From positions 62,001 through 126,000 of the forward strand of contig NZ_CP022221.1 of assembly GCF_004114935.1 (NCBI RefSeq): a stretch of 64,000 bases of DNA. The letters run 5' to 3'. Shown here piece by piece: positions 18,252 to 27,951 of the stretch. The notes beneath the pieces are model-generated. The model had not been told where the DNA came from, ran no database searches, and saw nothing but the letters and a program-made list of their open reading frames with translations. Position numbers and translations under genes: made by a program. Every line of letters begins with the position of its first letter. Position 1 is the first letter of the stretch. The DNA comes from Bradyrhizobium zhanjiangense (lineage in GTDB: Bacteria > Pseudomonadota > Alphaproteobacteria > Rhizobiales > Xanthobacteraceae).

Positions 18252-20117
18252 CTACCTCGTCCTGATGATCTGCAGCAGCTCGTCGCCGTAATGCTCGAGC
18301 TTCTTGTCGCCGATACCCGGCACGTTACGGAGTTCGTCCAGCGTCGTCGGCCAGGCCCGGACGATGCCGTCGATGGTGGCATCGTGCAGCACGACATAGG
18401 CGGGCACGCCGCGCTCGCGGGCGATGTCGGAACGCCAGGAGCGCAGCCGCGCGCGCAATTCGGGATCGACATCGCCTTGCGGCGCGCTCGCCGCGGGCGC
18501 GAGGTCGCCGCGGCGCGATTTGGCCCGGCTTGAGCGGATGCGGGTGCCGGGCGCTTCCTCGCGCAGCCACACCTCCGTTTCGCCGCGCAGCACACCGCGC
18601 GAAGAGTCCGTCAGCTTCAGCGCGCCGAATGCTTCGCTGTCGCTCTGCAAATGCCCCATTGCCACCAATTGCCGCAGCACCGTGCGCCACTGCTTTTCGT
18701 TGAGCTCGCGGCCGATGCCGAACACCGACAGCTTGTCGTGGCCGAACTGCGTCACCTTCTCGGTCAGGCGCCCGACCAGCACGTCGATCAGGTGCATCGC
18801 GCCAAAACGTTGCCCGGTGCGGTAGACGCAGGACAAAAGCTTCTGCGCCAGCACCTTGCCGTCGCGCATCTTCGGCGGCGTCAGGCAATTATCGCAATTG
18901 CCGCAACTCTCACCCATCACGATCTCGCCGAAATAGGCGAGCAGCCGCCGGCGCCGGCAGTGCGGCGTCTCGGCAAGACCGACCAGCGCATCGAGCTTGC
19001 CGATCGAGACCCGCTTGAAATCGTCAGACGCAGCCGATTCGTCGATCATGCGGCGCTGCTGCACGATGTCCGAGAGGCCATAGGCCATCCAGGCTGCCGA
19101 CGGCTTGCCGTCGCGGCCGGCGCGCCCCGTCTCCTGATAATAGGCCTCGATGCTCTTGGGCAGATCGAGATGGGCGACGAAGCGCACGTCGGGCTTGTCG
19201 ATGCCCATGCCGAACGCGATGGTCGCAACGATGACGATGCCGTCTTCGTTGAGGAAGCGGTCCTGGTTTCGGGAGCGCACGCTGCTGTCGAGACCGGCAT
19301 GATAGGGCAGCGCGGCAATGCCGGCGTCTTGAAGGGCGGCGGCGACCTCCTCGACGCGGTTGCGGGACAGGCAATAGGCCACGCCGGCATCGCCCATGTG
19401 ACGCTCGCGGATGAATTCCTTCAGCTGCGAGACCGCATTGCGCTTGTCGACGATCTCGTATCGGATGTTGGGCCGGTCGAAGCTGGAGACGAATTGCGGG
19501 GCGCCTGTTAGCTGAAGTCGCGCCACGATCTCCTTGCGCGTCAGCTCGTCGGCGGTCGCGGTCAGCGCGATGCGGGGGACGTCGGGAAAGCGCTCGGCGA
19601 TGATGGACAGACCAACATATTCGGGCCGGAAATCGTGGCCCCATTGCGAGACGCAATGGGCTTCGTCGATCGCGAACAGCGCCACCTTCGCCTGCGCCAG
19701 CATCGACAGGCAGCGCGGCGTCACCAGCCGTTCCGGCGCAACATAGAGCAGGTCGAGATCGCCCGCGATCAGGCGCCGCTCCACCTCCGAGGCCTCCTGC
19801 GGGGTCAGCGACGAGTTCAGCGCGGCCGCGTTGACGCCGGCTTCTATCAGGCCGGCGACCTGGTCGCGCATCAGCGCGATCAGCGGCGAGACCACGATGC
19901 CGCAGCCCTCGCGCAGCAGTGAGGGGAGCTGATAGCAGAGCGACTTGCCGCCGCCAGTCGGCATCAGCACCAGACAATTGCCGCCATCCGTCACGTGCCG
20001 GATGATCTCGTCCTGCGCGCCGCGGAACCCCGGCAGTCCGAACACCGAATGCAGCACCGACAACGCATCGCGGCCGTTGGCCGGCGCTGGCAGTGGAGCG
20101 GTGGAAGGGGAGGACAT
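18252..20117 (-). CDS. recQ: ATP-dependent DNA helicase RecQ
   Basis: 621 residues. A superfamily 2 helicase that unwinds DNA 3' to 5' in recombination and fork repair. Visible order: Walker [13 protein letters not shown] (about 56-67), DEAH box [20 protein letters not shown], helicase motif [14 protein letters not shown], the zinc-binding RQC part with CGNCDNC, a winged helix, and the C-terminal HRDC domain [19 protein letters not shown] ending in [19 protein letters not shown]. All key motifs are intact. Confidence 0.96.
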   Translation of the reverse strand: MSSPSTAPLPAPANGRDALSVLHSVFGLPGFRGAQDEIIRHVTDGGNCLVLMPTGGGKSLCYQLPSLLREGCGIVVSPLIALMRDQVAGLIEAGVNAAALNSSLTPQEASEVERRLIAGDLDLLYVAPERLVTPRCLSMLAQAKVALFAIDEAHCVSQWGHDFRPEYVGLSIIAERFPDVPRIALTATADELTRKEIVARLQLTGAPQFVSSFDRPNIRYEIVDKRNAVSQLKEFIRERHMGDAGVAYCLSRNRVEEVAAALQDAGIAALPYHAGLDSSVRSRNQDRFLNEDGIVIVATIAFGMGIDKPDVRFVAHLDLPKSIEAYYQETGRAGRDGKPSAAWMAYGLSDIVQQRRMIDESAASDDFKRVSIGKLDALVGLAETPHCRRRRLLAYFGEIVMGESCGNCDNCLTPPKMRDGKVLAQKLLSCVYRTGQRFGAMHLIDVLVGRLTEKVTQFGHDKLSVFGIGRELNEKQWRTVLRQLVAMGHLQSDSEAFGALKLTDSSRGVLRGETEVWLREEAPGTRIRSSRAKSRRGDLAPAASAPQGDVDPELRARLRSWRSDIARERGVPAYVVLHDATIDGIVRAWPTTLDELRNVPGIGDKKLEHYGDELLQIIRTR

Positions 20118-20208
20118 GGGCGTGTCTGGAACAAGGCCGTGGATTCGTCACAAGGCCAGTCGCATGCTGACGCGGGCGTGGCAAGGCCGTTTGCGGGGCA
20201 AAGGCAGT

Positions 20209-20354
20209 CTTCCCTCTCCCCTGCGGGAGAGGGTGCCGAGCGAAGCTCGGCGGGTGAGGGGTTCTATCCGCGAACTCGATAGAGACTACTATGCCGAGAC
20301 AACCCCTCATCCGGCGCTTCGCGCCACCTTCTCCCGCAAGGGGAGAAGGAAGAG
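20209..20354. repeat. Composite two-hairpin repeat between recQ and the deacetylase gene
   Basis: Hairpin CCCTCTCCC...GGGAGAGGG at the left and CCTTCTCCC...GGGAGAAGG at the right, joined by GTGAGGGGTT ... AACCCCTCAT inverted words. The same family is seen at 6192-6310. No gene in 20118-20359. Confidence 0.8.
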
Positions 20355-20359
20355 AGCCG

Positions 20360-21163
20360 CTACACCCCGATCCGTCGCAAAGCTTCCGCGACCGTCACGA
20401 TCGGCATGTTGCGTTTCCGGGCCGCCTTCAGCGCATGGCGCATCAATTGCGGCGTGCAGCCAAAGGGGCTTGGCGCGTTGGCGACGTCGTGGCCGTAGAA
20501 GATCAGCCACCCACCGCTTTCGACCGCCTCATCGAAATAGCGATCGATGCCAGCCAGATCGATCTCGCAATCGATCAAAGGCGACGCGCGCAGGAACTGG
20601 AGGTCGATGACGTCGCTGTTAACGCCGGGAAGGATGCCGCGCGCCGAACGGTAGGCCCTTGTGAGCTGCGGCTTGCGCCAGACCGAGGCGAGGCCATACG
20701 GATAGGCGAAGTTCTGCAGCACGATCGAGGAATCGATGCTGCGGAAATAGTTGCGGTTTCGCTCGATCTCTCGGGCCATGGCGGCCGCGTCGAGATCGAC
20801 CGCGCACTGGTGCGAGAAGGTGTGGCAGGCAATCTCGTGACCGGTCCGGTGAAGCCGCACGATCGCGTCATTCGACAGCCCATGCCAATGATCCGACGGC
20901 TGATCGATCAAGCTGCCGGAGAGGTAGAACGTGCCGCGGCCGTCATGCTGCTCCAGGAGCTCGGCACCTTCGCCTGCAGCGCTATCGGGGGCATCGTCGA
21001 AGGTGAAGCTCACCATCGGCGCGCGCGCAGGCAAACGGTGCGGCGCGGCGCGGAAATGCCGGGCCAGCCGATTGCTCACGCGTCCCTGGAGTTCCGACCA
21101 CACACTGCGTTTCCTGCGATTTCGTATTTCTCTACTGAAACATTCGTGCGCTGGTTGAGGCAA
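20360..21163 (-). CDS. Polysaccharide deacetylase family protein
   Basis: 267 residues. The NodB-homology fold is recognisable: MVSFTFDDAPDSAAGEGAELLEQHDGRGTFYLSG holds the FDD metal motif, HEIACHTFSHQ the two metal-binding His, and NFAYPYG the third motif. These enzymes remove N- or O-acetyl groups from sugars such as peptidoglycan or exopolysaccharide. No signal peptide is obvious, so substrate and location are unclear. The first 25 residues are uncertain; a GTG at VWSELQG is an alternative start. It is not the nodulation NodB, since no nod genes surround it. Confidence 0.85.
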   Translation of the reverse strand: MPQPAHECFSREIRNRRKRSVWSELQGRVSNRLARHFRAAPHRLPARAPMVSFTFDDAPDSAAGEGAELLEQHDGRGTFYLSGSLIDQPSDHWHGLSNDAIVRLHRTGHEIACHTFSHQCAVDLDAAAMAREIERNRNYFRSIDSSIVLQNFAYPYGLASVWRKPQLTRAYRSARGILPGVNSDVIDLQFLRASPLIDCEIDLAGIDRYFDEAVESGGWLIFYGHDVANAPSPFGCTPQLMRHALKAARKRNMPIVTVAEALRRIGV

Positions 21164-21207
21164 GCCTAACGCTCAAGTAATCCTAACGCGAAACCAACAT
21201 CCTTTGG

Positions 21208-22209
21208 CTAGCGCGCCGAGACCGGCGCGTCGGCATCCGCGCCGAGATATTGCAGCCAGTTCCGGAACAATGCCGCCGCGGCGCTGCCGGCGGCGATATC
21301 GGCGCGCAAATTCAGCGCAGGCAATTCGTTGGTGAGCGCCGGATGGCGCTGGTGCCGCGCCTGCTTCTCGAAGCGGGCCAGCTTCTCTTCCGTCGCTGCG
21401 TCAAAATAACTCACGGGCAGGTTCGGATAAGTCTCGCGCTCACGCGCGAGATAGCGGCCGATGTCGCGCAGATATTCGCGCTGGAGCGATAAGGCATCGT
21501 ATTCCGGGTGGCCCTGGAAGAACACGAAACGGCTGGCATATTGGCGGACGAAGACATCGACGCCAGCCTCCTCCGAACGTGTCAGCACCTGGTATCCGGC
21601 CTGAACGAGGTCGTCCTCGGCGATCTCGTTCAGGCGCGAATGCGAGACCTTGAGCGGCATAGGCGCACCGCGCGTCAGGGGATCATGCGTCACAGCTTCG
21701 CAGTCGAAGATGCCGTGACATTTGGCCGGCAGTCGCCGTCGTTCGATACGGTCGAGATGCAGCACCGCCGCATGCGCGGCGAGGCACGACCAGATCGTCG
21801 AGCGCGTGTTGACCTTGGCCCAGTCGACGAGGTCGGTCAGGTCGCGCCAGTACGGCTCCTGGTCGAGCTCGGGCGCGACCGGCTCGGCGCCGGTCACGAT
21901 CAGCCCGTCGAATCTCTGGCGCTTGAGATCCGCAAGATCGGAATATTCACTCTCGACATGCCACTTGGCTTCCGGTGAGCGTTTCACGCTGGGAAGCGAG
22001 AAGCAGTGAAAGCGGATGCGGCGCGGGCCCGCGGCGGCCTGGAGCAGCCTCATGAACTGTCGCTCGGTCGCCTTCAGCGCCGGGTCCGGCATGTTGTTGA
22101 TCAGCCCGATGGTCAGCTCGGCACCGCTCCGATCAAGCGCGAGATCACCCCCGGCCGGCACCAGTGCCGGGCTCGACATGAGTTGATCCCTGTCGATCAA
22201 GATCGTCAT
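21208..22209 (-). CDS. metA: Homoserine O-succinyl/acetyltransferase
   Basis: 333 residues. It activates homoserine for methionine synthesis by O-acylation. MetA features: LTIGLINNMPDPALKATERQF at the start, the catalytic Cys in STIWSCLAAHAAVLHL, and the His/Glu pair in FFQGHPEYD. I cannot tell acetyl from succinyl donor by eye; the adjacent O-acetylhomoserine-type sulfhydrylase suggests acetyl, which is inference. The ATG at 22209, 13 bases after the metY stop, is chosen over a long upstream extension that is antisense-like. Confidence 0.92.
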   Translation of the reverse strand: MTILIDRDQLMSSPALVPAGGDLALDRSGAELTIGLINNMPDPALKATERQFMRLLQAAAGPRRIRFHCFSLPSVKRSPEAKWHVESEYSDLADLKRQRFDGLIVTGAEPVAPELDQEPYWRDLTDLVDWAKVNTRSTIWSCLAAHAAVLHLDRIERRRLPAKCHGIFDCEAVTHDPLTRGAPMPLKVSHSRLNEIAEDDLVQAGYQVLTRSEEAGVDVFVRQYASRFVFFQGHPEYDALSLQREYLRDIGRYLARERETYPNLPVSYFDAATEEKLARFEKQARHQRHPALTNELPALNLRADIAAGSAAAALFRNWLQYLGADADAPVSAR

Positions 22210-22222
22210 CGACGCCGCCCGC

Positions 22223-23524
22223 CTACTCCGCGGCCTGGAGACGCGACGACGGACAGGCCTTTTCCAGCGCCTGGTCGATGTCCTCGATGATGTCGGCGGA
22301 ATGCTCGATGCCGATCGACAGGCGGATCGTCTCCGGCAAAACACCAGCGACACGCTGCTGCTCTGCCGACATCTGCCGGTGCGTGGTCGAGGCCGGATGA
22401 CAGGCGAGCGACTTGGCATCGCCGATATTGACGAGGCGCGTGATCAGCTTCAGCGCATCGTAGAAGGTCTTGCCGGCTTCCATGCCGCCCTTGATGCCGA
22501 AGGTGAACAGCGAGGAGGCGTTACCGTTCAGATATTTCTGCACCAGCGGATAATAGGGGCTGTCCGGGAAGCCCGTGTAATTGACCCAGGCGACGCGCGG
22601 GTCACCGCGGAGGAATTCGGCGACCTTGCGGGCGTTCTCGACGTGGCGCTCCATGCGCAGCGCCACGGTCTCGATGCCCTGGAGCAGCAGGAAGGCGTTG
22701 AACGGCGAGAGCACCGAGCCCATTGTGCGCTGATAGACGCTGCGCGCGCGCTCGATATAGGCGGTCCTACCAAAGCGCTCGGCATAAACGAGGCCATGAT
22801 AGGACGCGTCCGGCTTGTTGTAAGCCGGGAAACGGTCGGCGTATTTCGCCCACGGGAAGTTTCCGGAATCGACGATGGCGCCACCGAGCGTGGTGCCGTG
22901 GCCGCCCAAAAACTTGGTCAGCGAATGCACGGCGATGTCGGCGCCGTAGTCGAACGGCTTGAGCAGAATGGGGGTCGCGACCGTGTTGTCGACGATCAGC
23001 GGCACGCCATGCGCGTGCGCGATTTTCGCCAGCGCCTCGATGTCGCAGACATTGCCGGCGGGATTGCCGATGGTCTCGGCGAACACGGCGCGGGTATTCT
23101 CGTCGATCAGCTTCTCGATCGCATCTAGCTTGTCGCTCTCGGCGAAGCGGCCGGTGATGCCCTGCCGCGGCAGGATGTGCGAGAGCAGCGTGTGCGTGGT
23201 GCCGTAGAGCTGCGGCACGGAAACGATGTTGCCGCCGTGATCGGCGACATTGACAAAGGCGAAGTGCAGCGCCGCCTGGCCGGTCGCAACCGCGAGCGCG
23301 CCGACGCCGCCTTCGAGCTGCGCGATGCGCTTCTCCAACACCGCGCTGGTCGGATTGGCGATGCGGCTGTAACGAAAGCCCTCGGCCTCGAGATTGAAGA
23401 GCGCGGCGCCATGATCGGCGCTGTCGAAGGCATAGGCCGCGGTTTGGTAGATCGGCACGGCGACGGCGTGCGTGGTGGCTTCCGGTTCGTAGCCGGCGTG
23501 AATAGCGATCGTCTCGTTGCGCAT
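22223..23524 (-). CDS. metY: O-acetylhomoserine aminocarboxypropyltransferase (sulfhydrylase)
   Basis: 433 residues of a Cys/Met-metabolism PLP enzyme. It makes homocysteine directly from acylhomoserine and sulfide. Family marks: IAIHAGYEPEATTHAVAVPIYQTAAYAFDSADH, the PLP lysine in VHSLTKFLGGHGTTLGG, and CHPASTTHRQMS. The ATG at 23524 has GGAGG seven bases upstream. It leads a two-gene methionine operon with metA. A SAM-II riboswitch, common before such genes in alphaproteobacteria, is not evident in its leader. Confidence 0.93.
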   Translation of the reverse strand: MRNETIAIHAGYEPEATTHAVAVPIYQTAAYAFDSADHGAALFNLEAEGFRYSRIANPTSAVLEKRIAQLEGGVGALAVATGQAALHFAFVNVADHGGNIVSVPQLYGTTHTLLSHILPRQGITGRFAESDKLDAIEKLIDENTRAVFAETIGNPAGNVCDIEALAKIAHAHGVPLIVDNTVATPILLKPFDYGADIAVHSLTKFLGGHGTTLGGAIVDSGNFPWAKYADRFPAYNKPDASYHGLVYAERFGRTAYIERARSVYQRTMGSVLSPFNAFLLLQGIETVALRMERHVENARKVAEFLRGDPRVAWVNYTGFPDSPYYPLVQKYLNGNASSLFTFGIKGGMEAGKTFYDALKLITRLVNIGDAKSLACHPASTTHRQMSAEQQRVAGVLPETIRLSIGIEHSADIIEDIDQALEKACPSSRLQAAE

Positions 23525-23793
23525 CGTGCCACCTCCGCGTGGGGCGGGCCGCACTTATTGGCCTCACGGCATGTGCGTTGTCCGCCGTCCTCCTGTAAGA
23601 GGCGGGTGGTAAAGCGGACAATAATTCGCCTAGAGATCGAGGAAGTAACCCTAACGCTCGTTGGCGAGGTGGCCAGAATTCGGGTTAAACTGGATTAACG
23701 AATTGACGAGGTTTGCTGCGACAGCGGCGTTACTTTTGCCTTCTCCCCCTTTTGGGGAGAAGGCAGGTCAACGCGGCGATAGCCAGGCTACAC
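23525..23793. other. metY leader and downstream hairpin of the amidase gene
   Basis: The region next to metY (23525-23700, read on the minus strand) contains short inverted words but no recognised riboswitch core. At 23738-23764 a perfect 11-bp stem GCCTTCTCCCC/GGGGAGAAGGC with a 5-base loop follows a TTTT stretch on the plus strand. It lies beyond the start side of metY and after the amidase stop, so it may end the amidase transcript. No gene is visible. Confidence 0.5.
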
Positions 23794-25353
23794 CTAAGCC
23801 ATCTGCTCCCACAGCCTGTGGGCGAGCACGCCGGCGCGCTTCTCGATCGCGGCCGCAGCATCGAGCGCAAGATCCTCGCGATAGCGCCCGGCAATGAGCT
23901 GGACGCCGATCGGCTTGCCGTCGTGGAGGGCCACCGGCACCACCGCGCCGGGCAGGCCCAGCACGTTGATCGCGGAAATGAAGCGGATCTCGCCCCAGAA
24001 GATCTCGCGCACGCGCTCGGGACTGACCGTGTCCTCGCGCGGGCCCGGCGTCGGCTTCACCGTGGTCGGCGCCAGCACGACCGGATACTCCTCGAAGAAC
24101 AATTGCCAGGCGCGGATGTGGCCATTGCGCGCGGCCGTCGCCTGCATCCAGGCTTTGAGATCGAGCAAGTTGGCCTTGGTCTTCATGCCGCCCCAGGCCT
24201 TGTGAAAATCCTCGGAGGTGACCTTCAGCATGCTGGCTTCCTGCATCACCACGGTCTCGTTGGTGATGATGTCGCACCAGGTCTGCCAGACGCCGTTGAT
24301 GTCGGGCACCTCGACCTCGCTGACGCGATAGCCGGACCGCTCGAGATGATCCGCGGCGTGGCGCAGCGCCGCAGTGACCTGCGGATCGACGTCCATGTCA
24401 TCGGGGATCTTTGCCAGCGCGACCTTGATCGGCCCCTTCGGCTTCGGCCCGGCCAGCGGCGCCGGCACCCACCAGGGATCGCGGGGATCGCGTTGGCTCA
24501 TCACCTCCAGTGCGAGGCGAACGTCGGCAACGTGACGGGCGAGCGGCCCCTGCGCCGACATCAGATGGGCCAGCATCGGCCGCTCGGCGGTGGCGCTTCC
24601 GTTAAAAGCGGGGATGCGTCCCTGCGTCGGCTTGATGGTGGCAATGCCATTGCAATGCGCTGGCCAGCGCAAGGAGCCGCCGATGTCGTTGCCATGGGCG
24701 ATGGTGCCAATGCCGGCGGCGACCGCCGAGCCAGCGCCGCCGGAGGAGCCGCCGCAGGTGATGTTCGGATCCCATGGGTTCAGCGTCAGCCCGTGCAGAG
24801 GATTGTCGGTGAAGCCGCGGAAGGAGAATTCCGGCGTATTGGTGAGCCCGATGACGATCGCGCCGGCCTTTTTCAAGTTGCGCACCACGGGGGAATCCGA
24901 CGGCGCGATGAGGTCCTCGTTGGCAGGAACGCCGTTGAAATTTGGTCGGCCTTCGTAGTCGACATTCTCCTTGATGGTTACAGGCACGCCATGCAGGAGG
25001 CCGAGCTCGCCGCCCTTGGCGCGCTGCCTGTCGGCCGCATGCGCAGCCTTCAACGCCTCTTCCGAGAGATCGACGACGACGGCGTTCAGCCTCGGATTGA
25101 TGGCGTGCATCCGTTCGAGATGCGCTTCGACCGTCTCGACGGCGGAGATTGCACCGGAGCGGATGGCAGCCGCGGTCTCGACCGCCGACCATTGCCAGGC
25201 CGGCCCCTTGGGACGGCGCGATGAGGCCGGCTCGAGCCGCGTGGCTTTCTTTGCCTTCTTCGCAACGATGCCCTTGCGGCTTGCGCCTTTCTTGTTCGAG
25301 GTCTTAGCCGGTTTCTTCGAAGCCGCTTTCTTCCTGGTCGTCGTCTTCGCCAC
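23794..25353 (-). CDS. Amidase with lysine-rich N-terminal extension
   Basis: 519 residues. The amidase-signature family core is clear from about residue 50: catalytic Lys in PVTIKENVDYEG, the Gly-Ser loop CGGSSGGAGSAVAAG, and the acyl Ser in GNDIGGSLRWPAHCNG. It hydrolyses an amide, substrate unknown. The first 45 residues are unlike the family, with KKAASKKPAKTSNKKG and AKKAKKA repeats like histone H1-type tails, and may bind nucleic acid or be disordered. Base use there is ordinary, so it appears translated from the ATG at 25353. Confidence 0.87.
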   Translation of the reverse strand: MAKTTTRKKAASKKPAKTSNKKGASRKGIVAKKAKKATRLEPASSRRPKGPAWQWSAVETAAAIRSGAISAVETVEAHLERMHAINPRLNAVVVDLSEEALKAAHAADRQRAKGGELGLLHGVPVTIKENVDYEGRPNFNGVPANEDLIAPSDSPVVRNLKKAGAIVIGLTNTPEFSFRGFTDNPLHGLTLNPWDPNITCGGSSGGAGSAVAAGIGTIAHGNDIGGSLRWPAHCNGIATIKPTQGRIPAFNGSATAERPMLAHLMSAQGPLARHVADVRLALEVMSQRDPRDPWWVPAPLAGPKPKGPIKVALAKIPDDMDVDPQVTAALRHAADHLERSGYRVSEVEVPDINGVWQTWCDIITNETVVMQEASMLKVTSEDFHKAWGGMKTKANLLDLKAWMQATAARNGHIRAWQLFFEEYPVVLAPTTVKPTPGPREDTVSPERVREIFWGEIRFISAINVLGLPGAVVPVALHDGKPIGVQLIAGRYREDLALDAAAAIEKRAGVLAHRLWEQMA

Positions 25354-25472
25354 GTCGCATCTCCTGAAATTGCGTCGCAGACGTTACGGATGGCGAAAGG
25401 ACGTGTACAGGTGCGTTTTCTGCATGGCGCGATGGCGCGGCGCGGCGAATTGTCCGCGAACGCGCCGCTGCG

Positions 25473-26654
25473 CTATTCCGCCGGACAAGCCGCAACGGCG
25501 GCTTGCGCGCGGTCCAGCCGGAGGCTCCACAGCGCCAGCACGAGACCGACAGCGGTGATGCCGGCTGCGACCAGAGGGAGCGCCGAAAGGCCGAGCCCGC
25601 GATCGATGGTGACACCGCCGGCCCAGGCACCGAGGGCGTTGCCAAGATTGAACGCGGCGATGTTGAGGCTGGAGGCGAGCGTGCGGCCATTGGGGCCTGC
25701 CGCTTCCAGCACGCGAAGCTGGAGCGGGGCGACGGTCGCAAAAGCGGCGATGCCCAGCAGCAGGATCAGCACGACCGCCGGGATCTTGACCGACAGCACG
25801 GCGGCAAGGCCAAGAAGCACCATGGCGAGCGCGGCGAGCGTTCCGATCAGCGCGCCGGCGAGGCCACGGTCGGCGAGCTTGCCGCCGGCGACGTTGCCGA
25901 TCGCGAGCCCGACGCCGAACACCAGCAGGATCGGCGAGACTGCGGCCTCCGAAAAGCCGGTGAAACGCGTCAGGATCGGCTGGATATAGGTGAAGACGAC
26001 GAACAGGCCGGCAAAGCCGAACACGGTCATGGCAAGGCCGAGCAGCACCTGCGGGCGGCCGAGCACCGAGACTTCCTCGGCAAGCGAGACCGGCTTGTCG
26101 CCGTTGCCGACATGGCCGGGCACGAGCGCGGCGACCACAGCAAAGGCGATCACGCCGATGACCGTCACGGCCCAGAACGCCGCGCGCCAGCCGAGCATCA
26201 GGCCGAACCAGGCGCCGAAGGGCACACCCAGCAGTGTCGCGACCGTGAGGCCGATGAACATGGTGGCAATCGCCGAGGCCCGCTTGTCCTCGGCGACGAG
26301 GCTCGTCGCCACCACCGACCCGACGCCGAAGAAGGTCCCGTGGGCGAGCGATGTCAGCACGCGGGCGGCCATCAGCAGCTCGTAGTTCGGCGCCAGTGCG
26401 CAGGCGGCATTGCCCAGCGTGAAGATCGCCATCAGCGCCAGCAGCACGGACTTCCGCGGCATGCGCCGTGTGGCGAGCGTCAGCACCGGCGCGCCGACGA
26501 ACACGCCGAGCGCATAGCCGGAGATGAGCAGGCCCGCGACCGGCACCGAGACATGCATCTCGGCGGCGACCTGGAGTAAGAGGCCCATGATGATGAATTC
26601 GGTGGTGCCGATGCCGAAGGCACCAGCGGTGAGCGCAAGGACGGCGGGAGGCAT
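25473..26654 (-). CDS. MFS transporter (DHA1-type drug or sugar efflux)
   Basis: 393 residues with about 12 membrane segments. FGIGTTEFIIMGLLLQVAAEM and the motif A-like RMPRKSVLLALMAIF, with AHGTFFGVGSVVA later, are those of the AraJ/Cmx efflux branch of the major facilitator superfamily. Substrate unknown. The ATG at 26654 follows the family start (MPPAVLALTAGAF); the upstream frame adds unlikely residues. A LysR regulator is divergent with 98 bases between, probably its controller. Confidence 0.88.
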   Translation of the reverse strand: MPPAVLALTAGAFGIGTTEFIIMGLLLQVAAEMHVSVPVAGLLISGYALGVFVGAPVLTLATRRMPRKSVLLALMAIFTLGNAACALAPNYELLMAARVLTSLAHGTFFGVGSVVATSLVAEDKRASAIATMFIGLTVATLLGVPFGAWFGLMLGWRAAFWAVTVIGVIAFAVVAALVPGHVGNGDKPVSLAEEVSVLGRPQVLLGLAMTVFGFAGLFVVFTYIQPILTRFTGFSEAAVSPILLVFGVGLAIGNVAGGKLADRGLAGALIGTLAALAMVLLGLAAVLSVKIPAVVLILLLGIAAFATVAPLQLRVLEAAGPNGRTLASSLNIAAFNLGNALGAWAGGVTIDRGLGLSALPLVAAGITAVGLVLALWSLRLDRAQAAVAACPAE

Positions 26655-26752
26655 GCGTGGCTCCGATGGATGAGACGAGCCACGCAGATAGCCGCACCGC
26701 AGCAAAACCATTAGAATGTCCGCAATCCAATCATTTGTGACGTGAATTCAAC

Positions 26753-27706
26753 ATGGCCCGCTTCGACACCAACCGCTCCGCCGAGATGGAGGTTTTCGTC
26801 CGCGTCGTCGACTTAGGCGGCTTCACGCAGGCCGCACGAAAGCTGCGCCTGACGCCGTCGGGCGTGAGCAAGTTGATCTCGCGGCTCGAGGCACGGCTCG
26901 GCTCGCGCCTGGTCAACCGCACCACGCGCAAGCTGACCCTGACCGAAGAAGGCCAGACGTTCTACCAGCGGGCCGTGCGGATCCTCGCAGAGATGGAGGA
27001 AGCCGAACGAGAGGCGGCCTCCGGTGCGGCCCCGCGCGGCCGCCTCACGGTGAACTGCAACATTCCGTTCGGCATGCTGCATGTGATGCCGCTGATCCCG
27101 CGCTTCCTGGAAGCGCATCCCGAAGTCACGCTCGATCTCGTGCTCACGGACACGCTGATCGACCTGATGCAGGAACGCGCCGACGTCGCGATCCGTGTCG
27201 GTCCATTGCGTGCGTCGCGCCTCGTCGCACGGAAACTCGGCACCAGCCGCATGGTCGTGGTCGGCGCGCCGGACTATCTCGCACGCTGCGGCACGCCGAA
27301 GACGCCGGCGGATCTCGCCGATCACCGTGGCATCGGCTGGACCTTTCCGCGCAGTATCCGCGGCTGGCCATTCAAGCGCGGCGACCACACCGAGGAAGCG
27401 GTGCCGCCGCCCGTCGCGCGCGCCAGCGACGGCGAAGCCGCGCGCCGCCTTGCGCTCGGCGGCGTCGGGCTCGCGCGCCTCGCCCTCTTCCACATCGGCC
27501 CCGACATTGAAACGGGCCACCTCGTGCCGGTGCTGCAAAGCTACAATCCCGGCGACCGCGAAGACATCCACGCCGTCTATGTCGGCCACACCGCGCCGCT
27601 CCCCGCACGCGTCCGCGCGTTCATCGATTTCCTCGCCGAGCATGTGCGGGTGAGCGACCCGGCCCTGAAGCGCGCGGGGGATGGAAGGTGGAAGTTGGTG
27701 GGATGA
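26753..27706 (+). CDS. LysR-family transcriptional regulator
   Basis: 317 residues. N-terminal winged helix EMEVFVRVVDLGGFTQAARKLRLTPSGVSKLISRLEARLGSRLVNRTTRKLTLTEEG, then the periplasmic-binding-like effector domain. It is divergent from the MFS efflux gene and likely regulates it. The end of this gene is six bases before the 27712 repeat that I interpret as the left edge of the accessory blocks, so it marks the last core gene on this side. Confidence 0.9.
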   Translation: MARFDTNRSAEMEVFVRVVDLGGFTQAARKLRLTPSGVSKLISRLEARLGSRLVNRTTRKLTLTEEGQTFYQRAVRILAEMEEAEREAASGAAPRGRLTVNCNIPFGMLHVMPLIPRFLEAHPEVTLDLVLTDTLIDLMQERADVAIRVGPLRASRLVARKLGTSRMVVVGAPDYLARCGTPKTPADLADHRGIGWTFPRSIRGWPFKRGDHTEEAVPPPVARASDGEAARRLALGGVGLARLALFHIGPDIETGHLVPVLQSYNPGDREDIHAVYVGHTAPLPARVRAFIDFLAEHVRVSDPALKRAGDGRWKLVG

Positions 27707-27711
27707 GGCCC

Positions 27712-27736
27712 GATGGCTAACAGAATGTCAGTCAAC
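27712..27736 (+). repeat. Decayed att-like copy, left edge of the tandem islets
   Basis: 20 of 25 bases match the site at 51291-51315, including the identical TGTCAGTCAAC. Both derive from the tRNA-Ser 3'-end core plus the adjoining element arm. No arm similarity exists to its left, as expected for the outermost junction. It falls between a core LysR gene and the accessory block. The rest of 27737-27951 has no gene. Confidence 0.55.
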
Positions 27737-27951
27737 CGGGCGCCGCCATCGCAAGGAACCTATCTCTTCCCTGACAAAATGCAGCCGTGTCAGCGCTGTT
27801 CCCAAGGCAACGTAATGAGGAGCAACGCGCTGTGACATGGATTCGCTTTCTGATCGCTCGAGGTCCGCCGTGGCTGGGGGACTCATACCCGATTGCGGCC
27901 TGGGCTGAGTCTACCCACCTGATCGATAGGTAGGCAAAAGAGGAGAATCCA

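Noticed and set aside
20360..21163. Nodulation deacetylase NodB
   Set aside because: The fold is shared, but there is no nodA, nodC or nod box nearby and the protein is longer; called a general polysaccharide deacetylase.
23525..23700. SAM-II riboswitch before metY
   Set aside because: The conserved core words of SAM-II (GGUGAUUU and GCUAAA) were not found in the leader on the minus strand.
27767..27795. GGAAC at 27769 as an EcfG promoter for the VOC gene
   Set aside because: No GTT-type -10 element at 16 or 17 bases; only GGAAC matches.
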